Assembly (NCBI GenBank): GCA_963548945.1
Contig: CAUUVR010000002.1
Coordinates: 62,001 to 126,000 of the forward strand
Direction of reading: 5' to 3'
Length of the DNA: 64,000 nt
Origin: Nanosynbacter sp963548945
Lineage (GTDB): Bacteria; Patescibacteriota; Saccharimonadia; Saccharimonadales; Saccharimonadaceae
Part shown: positions 31,729-40,689 of the stretch, in pieces
How positions within the stretch are numbered: the first letter of the stretch is position 1
Layout of the letters: every line of letters begins with the position of its first letter
Translations under genes and position numbers: made by a program
Notes under the pieces: generated by a model
Databases searched by the model: none
The model's input: the letters and a program-made list of their open reading frames with translations, nothing else
What the model was told of the DNA's origin: nothing

Positions 31729-34700
31729 GTGAAACGAACACACCTGTTTGTATTAACTAGCGGTATCCTTTTTACTGCAGTTGCTGGGGTGTTCGGCGGT
31801 AATAACACAGCGTCTGCCATAGAGGAACGATATTGCCGCGGTTTTTATGGTCCTATTTCTGCTATAAATCAACAAAGATGTATTAATGCCAGAAATTCTG
31901 GCGAAGCTCATTCTTCTTATGCTATTTGTAGCGATTATAGTACAGCGTCAACTTGCGGTGCCTTTTGGGCTGGTTATCCGGGGACTAATTATTTTAGCGA
32001 CCACATACCTGATATAGATCCGAATCAGAATACTGTTGATTTAGAGTTAAGAGGCTCAGCATCTCCAGGTCCACACTCGCAAAGAGGGCTTATATATGCT
32101 AAAAATATTCAAATTCAAATTAACGGCAGGTATATTGCTAACAACCTTTGGCTATACCGGGGAGATATAGGTAATATAGGTGGTTATAACTGGACAACTG
32201 ACCAAGCAAACCACCCCGGACAAAGCGCTAGAAGATTCAAGTTGGATATAAGCAGCGTTCCTGCGGGCGGTGCTAAGACGTTCATTATACGAATGTATAG
32301 ACAATTTACGTATTATACCAGAGAGCGCTATAACGAGTGCGTGAACCGTTACGGATCATTTGATGTTAATTCTTGCCCGTCTAATGATGATGGGTCTGCT
32401 GCATGGCAGGATGTAGCTGTCACGATTAGAAAAAAACCTGGTTTGTGGACGATTGATGGGCAATCTCATATTACTAAAGACGATGGCGCTACTTGGCGTC
32501 AGGGTTCTAATGCCTTAACTGCAAAGCCAGGAGATATTATCAGTTGGCGCCATGGGTTAAAGAATACTACGGCAGATATGAATGAGAGTGTTAATACAGG
32601 CGTTGAACAGGAGAAAAGATGGCCTAATGACAGCCAGATTGGCGGGAGCTATTTCTCCAGAATAGATAAGAACAAGTCTAGAGGCGTAAATAATGGCAAG
32701 TGGTTCTATATGCGAGATAAAACTAGCGGCGATATGTTTACACATAAAGTAACTCAGGATGATTTGGGTAAGAAAATATGCCAGAGAGTGTCTTGGTATA
32801 AAGAAGCGTGGAATAAGCCGAACTGGGGCCACGCCCAGTCTGGTTATGCTTGTGCAAATGTTCTTTATGATTATAATTTAGTACCGTCTGTGGGTGTTGA
32901 TTCAGAAAAGATGGATGAAGAAACAAAGGCGATTAGCGGTATTAGGGCGAGCGTTCAGAATAGTGGTCCAACAAAAGCAGATACTAATACTAAAAAATAT
33001 GCAGTAGCCCGCTATGTGATAAAAGCAGAGTCTTCGCATGTTGGAGTCCCGTCTTCAGGAGACGGTGTTAGCCGGCCGGTGAATAATGGCAATGATGTCT
33101 GCGCGATTGTTCAGAGCATAGCTGGCGGTAGGTTTAATCCTAATAGCTGTAAGAGCTTGAGCTTGTCGAGTAATAATGAACAGCTGGCATCTGGCGCGAT
33201 GACTGAATTCTTAGGAAGCACTTCTGATGATGTGTCTGATTTGGTTTTGCAAAGCGGTGATAAAGTATGCTACGTGTCGATGGTTAGCTCATATAATAGA
33301 ACTGTCGGGGAAAACATTTTCCGGTACTCAAATTCAAAGTGTGTGTTTGTCAGCAAAAAACCTAAAGTCCAGATTTGGGGCGGTGATGCTAGAACAAACA
33401 AGGAAGCAATTACAAGTATTACCGTGCAGAAAAATACGAGATTGGAGACGGAGCATGTGATTGATGCGTCAGTTTTACAATCCTCTGGTTTATGGAAGAC
33501 TGGTATTGATAACAACAATAATACTTTGAAGGATGATTCTAAAGATCCTCACTGGTCTATTATATGCTCTCAGGATTATAAGGGTGGCAGCGGTAATCAA
33601 AAAGCATATAACCAAAGCAATAGTCCTGCCTGGCTGCCAGCTTGTAAAGGCGATGCTAGCGGTCTAAAAACGGAATATCAGGCGAGAGTAATTATGCAGC
33701 GCGGTAATATGGTCGGTAATTTTACGTGTCCATCGTCTCCTCCGCCAGCCAGATATTTTGGTATTTTGGGCGACGTGCCAACATCCAACGGCAGTGGTTG
33801 CAATAGGGGACCTTGGCTAAGGACTTCGGGAGGGGCTCGGTGGATAGGCCTGAACATATATGGACAGCACACCAATGTGAGCAATTGGCCTGATCCATCG
33901 TCAGACTATAGCTTAGTTGGCGATAGAGTTTTAGATTATGGCAATATGTATGTATTTCGCTTAAAAAATATTAAATTAGGCGAGCTAAAAGACGCAAAGA
34001 ATTTAACTTTGAAATTTTCTGGCGCAGTAGATAATCTAATCAGAGTCAAGATTAATGGTTACGAAATGGATGTCAATGCTAAAGCATGTCAGACGTGTTC
34101 GTATGTAAAATACAAGAACACGCCTTGGGCGGTGCCAGGGTGGAATGAATATTCACAATTTAATGCAGATATGAAGCCAGGAACAGTATTAAAAAGCGAA
34201 GGCAATGTTATTGATTTTTACATTAAGTCTGACTGGACGCATATGGGCTTATTGATCGATAATATAGCTATGACATATACTATGGATCGCACGTATCAGA
34301 GTACGTATGGATCATGGGGCGAGTATGGAATTGCCGCAAAAGACAAGGTTATTTCATCTTCTGGGGCTGGATTATCTTCTGGGTATGCTGGCAGGGATGG
34401 CGTTAGTTCAGCAGGCTATAACAAGTTAACGTTTGCGAATACGCCAACGTTTGGTAATTTTACGAAAAATTCTCTATTTTTAGGCGGTTTTACTACTCCG
34501 TCGGTGCGCGGCAATAGAGGACGTATCTCTGGCTCGGTGGATGTTAATAGCTTATCAACCGGGGAGTACATGGCTGGCAATGTCACGTTGTCTGGAACAA
34601 CGCTGGGTGCTGGGAAAAGTGTCGTGATTAGGTCTAGCGGTACCGTAAAAATCTCTGGCAATTTATTGTATGAAGCGACGAGCGATACAACTCGCCTGCC

Positions 34701-35085
34701 GCAGCTAATTATCTATGCTGAAAACATAATCATAGAGCCGGATGTTTCAGAAGTGAATGCGTGGCTGATAACTCGCGACAAAGGTTATGTTAGTACATGC
34801 GGCAGTATAGTAAATATGACGTCGTGGTTGAGCGGGTTGTCATCCAGCCAGTGCGATAAGCAGTTGCAGGTAAATGGTCCAATTATGGCGGGCAGTTTGT
34901 TTTTACGGCGTACATATGGCGGTCGTCATTCCAGTCCTGCTAGAAATGATGATAATATGCATCCGGGTACGCCAGCTGAGGTTTTGAACCTGCGAGCCGA
35001 TGCTTATATTTGGGCCTATAACAATTATCGTGGTTCTGGCGCGATTCGTACGATGAACGTCAAAGAATTACCACCAAGATATTAA
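31729..35085 (+). CDS. Giant secreted surface protein, possible adhesin
   Basis: 1118 residues from GTG at 31729 (GAGG about 6 nt upstream). An N-terminal signal peptide (residues 1-30, HLFVLTSGILFTAVAGVFGG, cleavage after TASA) is followed by a mature protein rich in Ser, Gly, Asn, Tyr and Trp, with many cysteines in the first part (RYCRGFYG, AICSDYS, STCGAFW). Segments such as TFIIRMYRQFTYYTRERY and LGELKDAKNLTLKFSGAVDN suggest several beta-rich domains. No LPxTG signal or C-terminal membrane helix is visible, so anchoring is unclear. It directly precedes the pilus locus in the same orientation (47 nt from pilM), which suggests a surface role, perhaps in host contact. Confidence 0.75.
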   Translation: MKRTHLFVLTSGILFTAVAGVFGGNNTASAIEERYCRGFYGPISAINQQRCINARNSGEAHSSYAICSDYSTASTCGAFWAGYPGTNYFSDHIPDIDPNQNTVDLELRGSASPGPHSQRGLIYAKNIQIQINGRYIANNLWLYRGDIGNIGGYNWTTDQANHPGQSARRFKLDISSVPAGGAKTFIIRMYRQFTYYTRERYNECVNRYGSFDVNSCPSNDDGSAAWQDVAVTIRKKPGLWTIDGQSHITKDDGATWRQGSNALTAKPGDIISWRHGLKNTTADMNESVNTGVEQEKRWPNDSQIGGSYFSRIDKNKSRGVNNGKWFYMRDKTSGDMFTHKVTQDDLGKKICQRVSWYKEAWNKPNWGHAQSGYACANVLYDYNLVPSVGVDSEKMDEETKAISGIRASVQNSGPTKADTNTKKYAVARYVIKAESSHVGVPSSGDGVSRPVNNGNDVCAIVQSIAGGRFNPNSCKSLSLSSNNEQLASGAMTEFLGSTSDDVSDLVLQSGDKVCYVSMVSSYNRTVGENIFRYSNSKCVFVSKKPKVQIWGGDARTNKEAITSITVQKNTRLETEHVIDASVLQSSGLWKTGIDNNNNTLKDDSKDPHWSIICSQDYKGGSGNQKAYNQSNSPAWLPACKGDASGLKTEYQARVIMQRGNMVGNFTCPSSPPPARYFGILGDVPTSNGSGCNRGPWLRTSGGARWIGLNIYGQHTNVSNWPDPSSDYSLVGDRVLDYGNMYVFRLKNIKLGELKDAKNLTLKFSGAVDNLIRVKINGYEMDVNAKACQTCSYVKYKNTPWAVPGWNEYSQFNADMKPGTVLKSEGNVIDFYIKSDWTHMGLLIDNIAMTYTMDRTYQSTYGSWGEYGIAAKDKVISSSGAGLSSGYAGRDGVSSAGYNKLTFANTPTFGNFTKNSLFLGGFTTPSVRGNRGRISGSVDVNSLSTGEYMAGNVTLSGTTLGAGKSVVIRSSGTVKISGNLLYEATSDTTRLPQLIIYAENIIIEPDVSEVNAWLITRDKGYVSTCGSIVNMTSWLSGLSSSQCDKQLQVNGPIMAGSLFLRRTYGGRHSSPARNDDNMHPGTPAEVLNLRADAYIWAYNNYRGSGAIRTMNVKELPPRY

Positions 35086-35092
35086 AAATTGT

Positions 35093-35121
35093 TTGCAAAT
35101 TAAACCGCTAATGTATATAAT
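35093..35121 (+). promoter_or_regulatory. Promoter of the pilus operon
   Basis: TTGCAA (35093-35098), 17-nt spacer, TATAAT (35116-35121), 11 nt before the pilM ATG at 35133. Confidence 0.65.
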
Positions 35122-35132
35122 TAGAATCGGTT

Positions 35133-36179
35133 ATGAAATTAGCAAAAGGGTTGGGCGACTTCTTCGGACTAGACATCGGCACAAATGCAGTGCGAGTGGT
35201 TCAGCTGTCGCGTTCTGGTACGGGCTGGAATCTGGCTCATTACGGCTATACGCCTGTTGATGCAAAGCTTGTTGGCGGTGATTCGCCAGAGTCAAAGCGC
35301 CGCTTAGGCGAGGCTATCACGACTGCCGTTGGGCAGGCTGGTATAAAAACGTCTAATGTAGCGGTAGGTTTGCCTTCGAGTAAAACATTTTCTACCGTAA
35401 TTGATGTGCCGAAAGTTCCAGATCAGGAACTGAAAGCGATGATGAAGTATCAGATTGATCAATATATACCAATGTCGCTTGACGAGGCGGAGGTTGATTG
35501 GGCGCTGCTTGGCGATAGCTTGCGGGAGACGGATAAATACGAGATTTTACTGACTAGTGCGGCTAAGACGTATGCCGAGGAGAGGCTAGAATTAGTAGAG
35601 GGATTGGGTTTTAATGTCATAGCAGAAGAGCCGGATCCGATTGCCATGGTTCGATCTTTAGCTCCGTCAGATATTCAGGATGCCCGGTTGATACTTGACA
35701 TGGGGGAAAGCTCAACTGATTTGGCGGTGGTTTATGGCGGCGTGCCGCGGCTCATTCGTACAATTCCAACAGGGCTATCGTCGCTGGTGCGTGCCGCTGT
35801 TCAAAATCTAAGCATTCAGGATGATCAAGCACGGCAGTTTATCTTAAAGTTTGGGTTGGCAGCTGATAGATTAGACGGTCAAGTGCTGCGAGCAATAGAT
35901 CCAACTTTAGACAATTTTGCTTCTGAGTTGGTGAAATCGGTGAAATTCTTCCAAACCAGATATCCAAATATTTCAGTGCCGGGAATCTTATTATCAGGTT
36001 TCGGATCAGCTATTCCGCAACTTGATAATTATGTAACGACGAAATCTGGTATCCAGTCTGCAGTAGCAGATCCATGGCAGAAAGTTCAAGTGTCGCAAGC
36101 AGATCAGCAGCAGCTAGCGCCGATAGCATCGGAGTTTGCAACAGCTGTCGGATTGGCCCAAAGGAGTAATTCGTCATGA
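35133..36179 (+). CDS. pilM: Type IV pilus inner-membrane platform protein PilM
   Basis: 348 residues with an actin-like ATPase fold: the phosphate-1 loop FFGLDIGTNAVRVVQLS (residues about 11-27), then LILDMGESSTDLAVV (phosphate-2, about 187-201) and ISVPGILLSGFGSAIPQL (adenosine loop). PilM sits in the cytoplasm and binds the N-terminus of PilN. It heads the pil locus and overlaps pilN by 4 nt (ATGA), the usual pilM-N-O order. Confidence 0.93.
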   Translation: MKLAKGLGDFFGLDIGTNAVRVVQLSRSGTGWNLAHYGYTPVDAKLVGGDSPESKRRLGEAITTAVGQAGIKTSNVAVGLPSSKTFSTVIDVPKVPDQELKAMMKYQIDQYIPMSLDEAEVDWALLGDSLRETDKYEILLTSAAKTYAEERLELVEGLGFNVIAEEPDPIAMVRSLAPSDIQDARLILDMGESSTDLAVVYGGVPRLIRTIPTGLSSLVRAAVQNLSIQDDQARQFILKFGLAADRLDGQVLRAIDPTLDNFASELVKSVKFFQTRYPNISVPGILLSGFGSAIPQLDNYVTTKSGIQSAVADPWQKVQVSQADQQQLAPIASEFATAVGLAQRSNSS

Positions 36180-36910
36180 TTGAGATAAATCTTATACCAA
36201 GCGTTAAGAGAGATTTGCTGCGCGCGCGGTCAATTCGTAATCGTGTTGTATCGGTGTCGTTTTTGGTTGGCAGCGCTTCAGTGGCGGCAGTCGTTGCGCT
36301 GGCGGTAATATTTGGCGGGCAGATTGCAGCGGAGGCTGTGCAAAACGGCAGCATAAAAGATAAAGGTAATAAATTGTCGTCTATTACGGACTTGAATAAA
36401 GTTGTAACAATCCAAAATCAATTAAGTAAAATTACCTCGCAGCACGATTCTAAGAAAATAAACTCCCGGGTGTTTGATGTGGTTTCCGCTGTGAATCCGC
36501 CTGCGCCTAATGACATCAGCTTTTCGACGGTCAAACTAGACCCTGAAGCGAAGACGATTACTCTGGAAGGGACGGCAGCGAATGGATATAGTGCTTTGGA
36601 AACTCTGAAGAAGACCATATTGAAAACAAAAATTAAGGTTATTGGCGGTAAGTCGTCGGAGGTTTCTTTGGCAGATAGTGTCCAAGATGGCAATACTAGT
36701 TTCGGCGAAAATTCTGAAGGAAAGAAGGTCTTACAGTTCTCATTCTCATTTAATTATCCGGATGAGCTTTTAGGAGTTTCTCGCGATGGTAGCGTCTCTA
36801 TCGTAACCCCAACGTCCAAGGTTGATGTGACTGATTCGCGCCAGAGTATTCCAGATAGTTTGTTTAAGAAAGAGGCGACAAAAAAATCTTCAGACAAGGA
36901 GAATAAATAG
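36176..36910 (+). CDS. pilN: Type IV pilus assembly protein PilN
   Basis: 244 residues beginning MIEINLIPSVKRDLL, the PilN motif that docks into PilM. One membrane helix follows (about 21-50, VSVSFLVGSASVAAVVALAV), then a coiled coil and a ferredoxin-like outer domain (TITLEGTAANGYSALETLKK). The Lys/Glu-rich C-terminal tail is longer than in typical PilN. Identification rests on the N-terminal motif, topology and gene order. Confidence 0.88.
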   Translation: MIEINLIPSVKRDLLRARSIRNRVVSVSFLVGSASVAAVVALAVIFGGQIAAEAVQNGSIKDKGNKLSSITDLNKVVTIQNQLSKITSQHDSKKINSRVFDVVSAVNPPAPNDISFSTVKLDPEAKTITLEGTAANGYSALETLKKTILKTKIKVIGGKSSEVSLADSVQDGNTSFGENSEGKKVLQFSFSFNYPDELLGVSRDGSVSIVTPTSKVDVTDSRQSIPDSLFKKEATKKSSDKENK

Positions 36911-36913
36911 CGT

Positions 36914-37600
36914 ATGCCAGCCAATAATAAAGATGTAGCAGTCCGCAAGCGGCAGCAAATTGATTCTTCAAGAAAAACGATGTTTGTGTTCGTTGCTGGT
37001 GCGGCATTTTTGGCGGGAATTGCTTTAGTTATTAGTATCTTTTTGATTCAGCAAATTGTATTTCATTCAAAAGTTATTATTGAGAAGCAGAGTACAATTT
37101 TCAGATTAGATAAGAATTTGGAGTCGGTAGATGAGTTAAAGAAGAATGTGCGCGTGCTAGAGACAAATTCAGCTCTTAATTCTGTGAAGGCTAATAGCGA
37201 GAATAGCGCCCTACAAACGGTTTTGGACGCCTTGCCGGATAACCCTAATGCCGATGCCTTTGGAGCTTCAATTAAGAATAAATTTGTTGACACTGTTGAG
37301 GGCTTGACGCTGGATAATTTATCGGTGACGTCGCCGAATAGCCGGGGGGAGGAGTCAGAAGATAACAATTCTGAGTCAGCAGATTCGCCAAATACGTTAC
37401 ATTTTTCATTAGAGGTTAGCGGGCCGGCTGATAAATTACGGGAATTATTAACGAAGTTTGAGCGGTCAATCCGCGTTATTGAGCTCAAATCATTTGAAAT
37501 TCATACTAGCGAGGACAAGTTGAGCCTGACGATCCAGGGAGTTGCCTATTATGAGCCTGCGCAAAAAATACATTTAGAAAAGAAGGTGGTAAAGCCATGA
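36914..37600 (+). CDS. pilO: Type IV pilus assembly protein PilO
   Basis: 228 residues: a cytoplasmic head, one membrane helix (about 18-40, TMFVFVAGAAFLAGIALVIS), a periplasmic-side coiled coil (QSTIFRLDKNLESVDELKK) and an outer domain ending with a typical strand pair (LHFSLEVSGPADKLRELL). Weak in sequence but clear by position and topology. It pairs with PilN to link the platform to the pilus. Confidence 0.83.
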   Translation: MPANNKDVAVRKRQQIDSSRKTMFVFVAGAAFLAGIALVISIFLIQQIVFHSKVIIEKQSTIFRLDKNLESVDELKKNVRVLETNSALNSVKANSENSALQTVLDALPDNPNADAFGASIKNKFVDTVEGLTLDNLSVTSPNSRGEESEDNNSESADSPNTLHFSLEVSGPADKLRELLTKFERSIRVIELKSFEIHTSEDKLSLTIQGVAYYEPAQKIHLEKKVVKP

Positions 37601-37827
37601 AAAAAACAGATATTGCTATGATTGTTTTAATAGCCGGACTAGGTGTTGGCATCGGCTATTTGGCGGCGTCTAATATATCGTTTTTGAAAGTTCCGGAAAA
37701 AGGCGTTGAAGTCCAAACTATACGGGAGATATCTTCAGACGTAGAGAAGCCGAGCCAAGCTGTCTTTAATAGTAATGCGATAAATCCAACTGTCGAGGTG
37801 TTTGTGGGTCAGAATGCTGCCAATTAG
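37597..37827 (+). CDS. Small membrane protein in the PilP position
   Basis: 76 residues. The N-terminal helix (IAMIVLIAGLGVGIGYLAA) is followed by about 50 outer residues without a lipobox. In Gram-negative loci the lipoprotein PilP lies here and couples to the secretin; no secretin is expected in this monoderm-type cell. It overlaps pilO by 4 nt (ATGA), so it is part of the pil operon. The function is not known. Confidence 0.75.
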   Translation: MKKTDIAMIVLIAGLGVGIGYLAASNISFLKVPEKGVEVQTIREISSDVEKPSQAVFNSNAINPTVEVFVGQNAAN

Positions 37828-37843
37828 GGAGGGGACGTAGCGT

Positions 37844-39604
37844 ATGGCCTTACTTACGGATGATATTCAGGACAAGTTGATAAAGCTGCTTGTTGATGAG
37901 GGGTTGATTGAAAAACCGGTAATTGATGCTGCTGTGAAACGGGCAGCCGACGTAAATAAGCCGTTGTTTAGCCTGTTGGCTGACGAGGGAATTTTAGACA
38001 ATGAATTATTAGTTCATGCCGTGGCGCAGGTGTCTGGCGTGCCATATGTGAACCTGGAAAACAGCATGATCAGCCAGGATATTTTGTCGTTGTTGCCGTC
38101 TGATATTGCTGAACGATTTATGGCGGTGCCGCTGGCTGAGGTGCAAAACCGCTTGGCAGTGGCGATGATTGATGCCAATAACGTCCAAGCTGTTGACTAC
38201 TTGTCAAATCGGATTCAGCGTCCGCTTAAGGTATTTATGGCCTCGGAAGAGAGCGTCCGCCATGTATTAGACCAGTACAAGACTGACTTATCAACTGTTA
38301 ATATGGCGGCGCAGGCATCACAGGAAGAGATGCGGTCAGAGACGAGCGATATTAAGACTATTGTTCAGGATTCGCCGATTTCTCGGGCATTGTCGACGAT
38401 CTTGGAATACGCTGTTAAAAGCCATGCTTCCGACGTTCATATTGAACCGCTAGAAAAAGCTTTGAAGATTCGCTGCCGCGTGGACGGCGTACTACGCGAG
38501 ATTATGCAGCTGCCGAAGAGTATTGAGCCGGCGCTGGTTAGCCGTATAAAGATCTTATCTAATCTGAAAATTGATGAACATCGCATTCCGCAAGACGGCC
38601 AGTTCGCGGTTAGCGTGGCTGGAAAAGAAGTTGACCTGCGTATTGCAATTTCGCCGGTCGTTTGGGGCGAGCAGGTAGTGATTCGCTTATTGGATAAGAC
38701 TGGCAATTCGTTTAACTTGGAAGATATGGGTTATGCCGGGCGTGCTTTAAGGGCTATTCGCAAGGGAATTAAGCGTCCAAACGGCATGATCTTAACGTCG
38801 GGACCGACCGGTTCGGGAAAATCGACCAGCCTTTATGCGTTAATTAAAGAGATTAAAGACGATACGGTTAATATCGTGACGCTGGAAGATCCGGTTGAAT
38901 ATAAAATTGATGGCGTTAACCAGATTCAAGTCAATGCAGAGGTTGGCTTGACGTTTGCGTCAGGATTAAGGTCAATTCTACGCCAAGATCCGGATATTGT
39001 AATGGTCGGCGAGATCCGCGATGGTGAAACCGCTAATTTGGCAGTTCAGGCTGCGCTAACAGGGCATTTGGTATTTTCGACGCTTCATACCAATTCGGCT
39101 TCTGGTGTTCTACCGAGGCTATTAGATATGGGAATTGAGCCGTTTTTAATTGCTAGTACGGTGAATACTATTATTGGCCAGCGCCTAGTGCGGCGAGTTG
39201 CTAAACGCCGCGATCTGTATCAGTCGTCGCCATTAGAGACGCAAACCATTCAGAGTACGGTCGGACATTTGTTGCCGCAGACCAGAGAGCAGGTGGCTTC
39301 ATTCTCTCAAGATTTAGGCTATGACAGCTTGCCGTTAGCAAACCAAAGCTCGTTTATATTAGCAAAAGGCCGGGATGCGCCGCAAACGCCGCATGGTTAT
39401 TCTGGCCGGGCTGGTTTGTATGAAGTGATGGACGTAACGGAGGAAATTCAGAATTTAATCGTTAGGCGGGCAACGACTGCTGAAATCCAAAAAGCAGCAA
39501 TTCAGCAGGGAATGATTACGATGCGCCAGGACGGATATCTAAAAGCGTTAAACGGTATAACAACATTAGAAGAAGTAAATAGAGTAGCGGCGGACACCGC
39601 ATAA
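37844..39604 (+). CDS. pilB: Type IV pilus extension ATPase PilB
   Basis: 586 residues. The N-terminal domain (MALLTDDIQDKLIKLLVDEGL) and central N2 domain precede the motor: Walker A SGPTGSGKSTSLYALI (about residues 322-337), Asp box VTLEDPVEYKIDG, Walker B RQDPDIVMVGEIRDGE (about 380-395), His box LVFSTLHTNSA. PilB/GspE usually carry a zinc-binding tetracysteine motif before the GYxGR stretch; here that region reads APQTPHGYSGRAGLYE and contains no cysteine, so the zinc site is lost. It powers pilin polymerisation. Confidence 0.95.
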   Translation: MALLTDDIQDKLIKLLVDEGLIEKPVIDAAVKRAADVNKPLFSLLADEGILDNELLVHAVAQVSGVPYVNLENSMISQDILSLLPSDIAERFMAVPLAEVQNRLAVAMIDANNVQAVDYLSNRIQRPLKVFMASEESVRHVLDQYKTDLSTVNMAAQASQEEMRSETSDIKTIVQDSPISRALSTILEYAVKSHASDVHIEPLEKALKIRCRVDGVLREIMQLPKSIEPALVSRIKILSNLKIDEHRIPQDGQFAVSVAGKEVDLRIAISPVVWGEQVVIRLLDKTGNSFNLEDMGYAGRALRAIRKGIKRPNGMILTSGPTGSGKSTSLYALIKEIKDDTVNIVTLEDPVEYKIDGVNQIQVNAEVGLTFASGLRSILRQDPDIVMVGEIRDGETANLAVQAALTGHLVFSTLHTNSASGVLPRLLDMGIEPFLIASTVNTIIGQRLVRRVAKRRDLYQSSPLETQTIQSTVGHLLPQTREQVASFSQDLGYDSLPLANQSSFILAKGRDAPQTPHGYSGRAGLYEVMDVTEEIQNLIVRRATTAEIQKAAIQQGMITMRQDGYLKALNGITTLEEVNRVAADTA

Positions 39605-39615
39605 AAGGAGGAAAT

Positions 39616-40686
39616 ATGAATAATCAAGAATTACGAATTGAGATTTTACTAGAAGAAGTGGTAAAGAAGCGGGCTTCAGACCTTCATATTCAGGTTGGCT
39701 TGCCGCCGATGCTAAGGATTGACGGGTCGCTAATGCCGGCTGCGGGAACCCAGCCGTTGGACGAGCCTGCGGTAGAACGGCTGGTGTTTCAGATTCTTGA
39801 CGAAGATCAGCGCCAGATTTTGCTAAAAGATAAGGAATTTGACTTTTCGTTTGCCTTCGGTACGTTAGGGCGATTCCGAGTGAACGCCTTTCATGAACGC
39901 GGCAATTTGGCAGCGGCTTTGCGTTTGATTCCAAACGAGATTAAGTCGGCAACTGAGCTGGGTATGCCGCCGGTCGTTAATACCTTTGCGGACTTTCCGC
40001 GTGGTTTGGTACTGGTGACTGGGCCGACTGGCTCGGGTAAGTCGACAACTTTGGCGGCGCTGGTTGATAAGATTAACTCTGAAAAATCGCAGCATATCAT
40101 TACTATTGAAGACCCGATTGAGTTTACGCACAAGTCGAAAAAATCGGTAGTGGTGCAGCGCGAGGTTCACTATGACACCTATTCTTTCTCGGCGGCGCTG
40201 CGCTCCAGCCTTCGCCAAGACCCGGACGTGGTGCTGATCGGCGAGATGCGCGACCTCGAGACGATTTCGGCGGCGATTACCATTGCTGAGACCGGACACC
40301 TGGTGTTCGCGACATTGCACACCAACTCGGCGGCACAATCGGTTGATCGTATGATTGACGTTTTTCCACCGCATCAGCAGCCGCAGATTCGGGCGCAGCT
40401 TAGTAATATCCTGATGGCAATTTGTTCACAGCGATTAGTGCCGTCAATCGGCGGCGGACGGGTTGTGGCAGCGGAAGTGTTGATCGCCAACCCGGCAGTT
40501 CGTAATATTATTCGCGAAGGTAAATCGCATCAGTTAGACGCGGTGATTCAGACTGGTGCCGATCAAGGAATGCAAACGATGGACAGAACTTTGGTCAATT
40601 TGGTGCAAAACGGTACAATTACGTATGACAGCGCTCGTGAGTTTGCGGTCGATTTAACGGAGTTTGAGCGTTTGATGAGGGGGTAA
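39616..40686 (+). CDS. pilT: Type IV pilus retraction ATPase PilT
   Basis: 356 residues, shorter than PilB and lacking its N-terminal domain. Walker A TGPTGSGKSTTLAALVDK (about residues 135-152), Asp box IITIEDPIEFTH, Walker B RQDPDVVLIGEMRDLE (about 204-219), His box LVFATLHTNSA. The C-terminal retraction motif is NPAVRNIIREGKSHQL (AIRNLIRE type, about residues 295-310). Shine-Dalgarno AGGAGG. Twitching motility by retraction is therefore predicted. Confidence 0.95.
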   Translation: MNNQELRIEILLEEVVKKRASDLHIQVGLPPMLRIDGSLMPAAGTQPLDEPAVERLVFQILDEDQRQILLKDKEFDFSFAFGTLGRFRVNAFHERGNLAAALRLIPNEIKSATELGMPPVVNTFADFPRGLVLVTGPTGSGKSTTLAALVDKINSEKSQHIITIEDPIEFTHKSKKSVVVQREVHYDTYSFSAALRSSLRQDPDVVLIGEMRDLETISAAITIAETGHLVFATLHTNSAAQSVDRMIDVFPPHQQPQIRAQLSNILMAICSQRLVPSIGGGRVVAAEVLIANPAVRNIIREGKSHQLDAVIQTGADQGMQTMDRTLVNLVQNGTITYDSAREFAVDLTEFERLMRG

Positions 40687-40689
40687 TAT

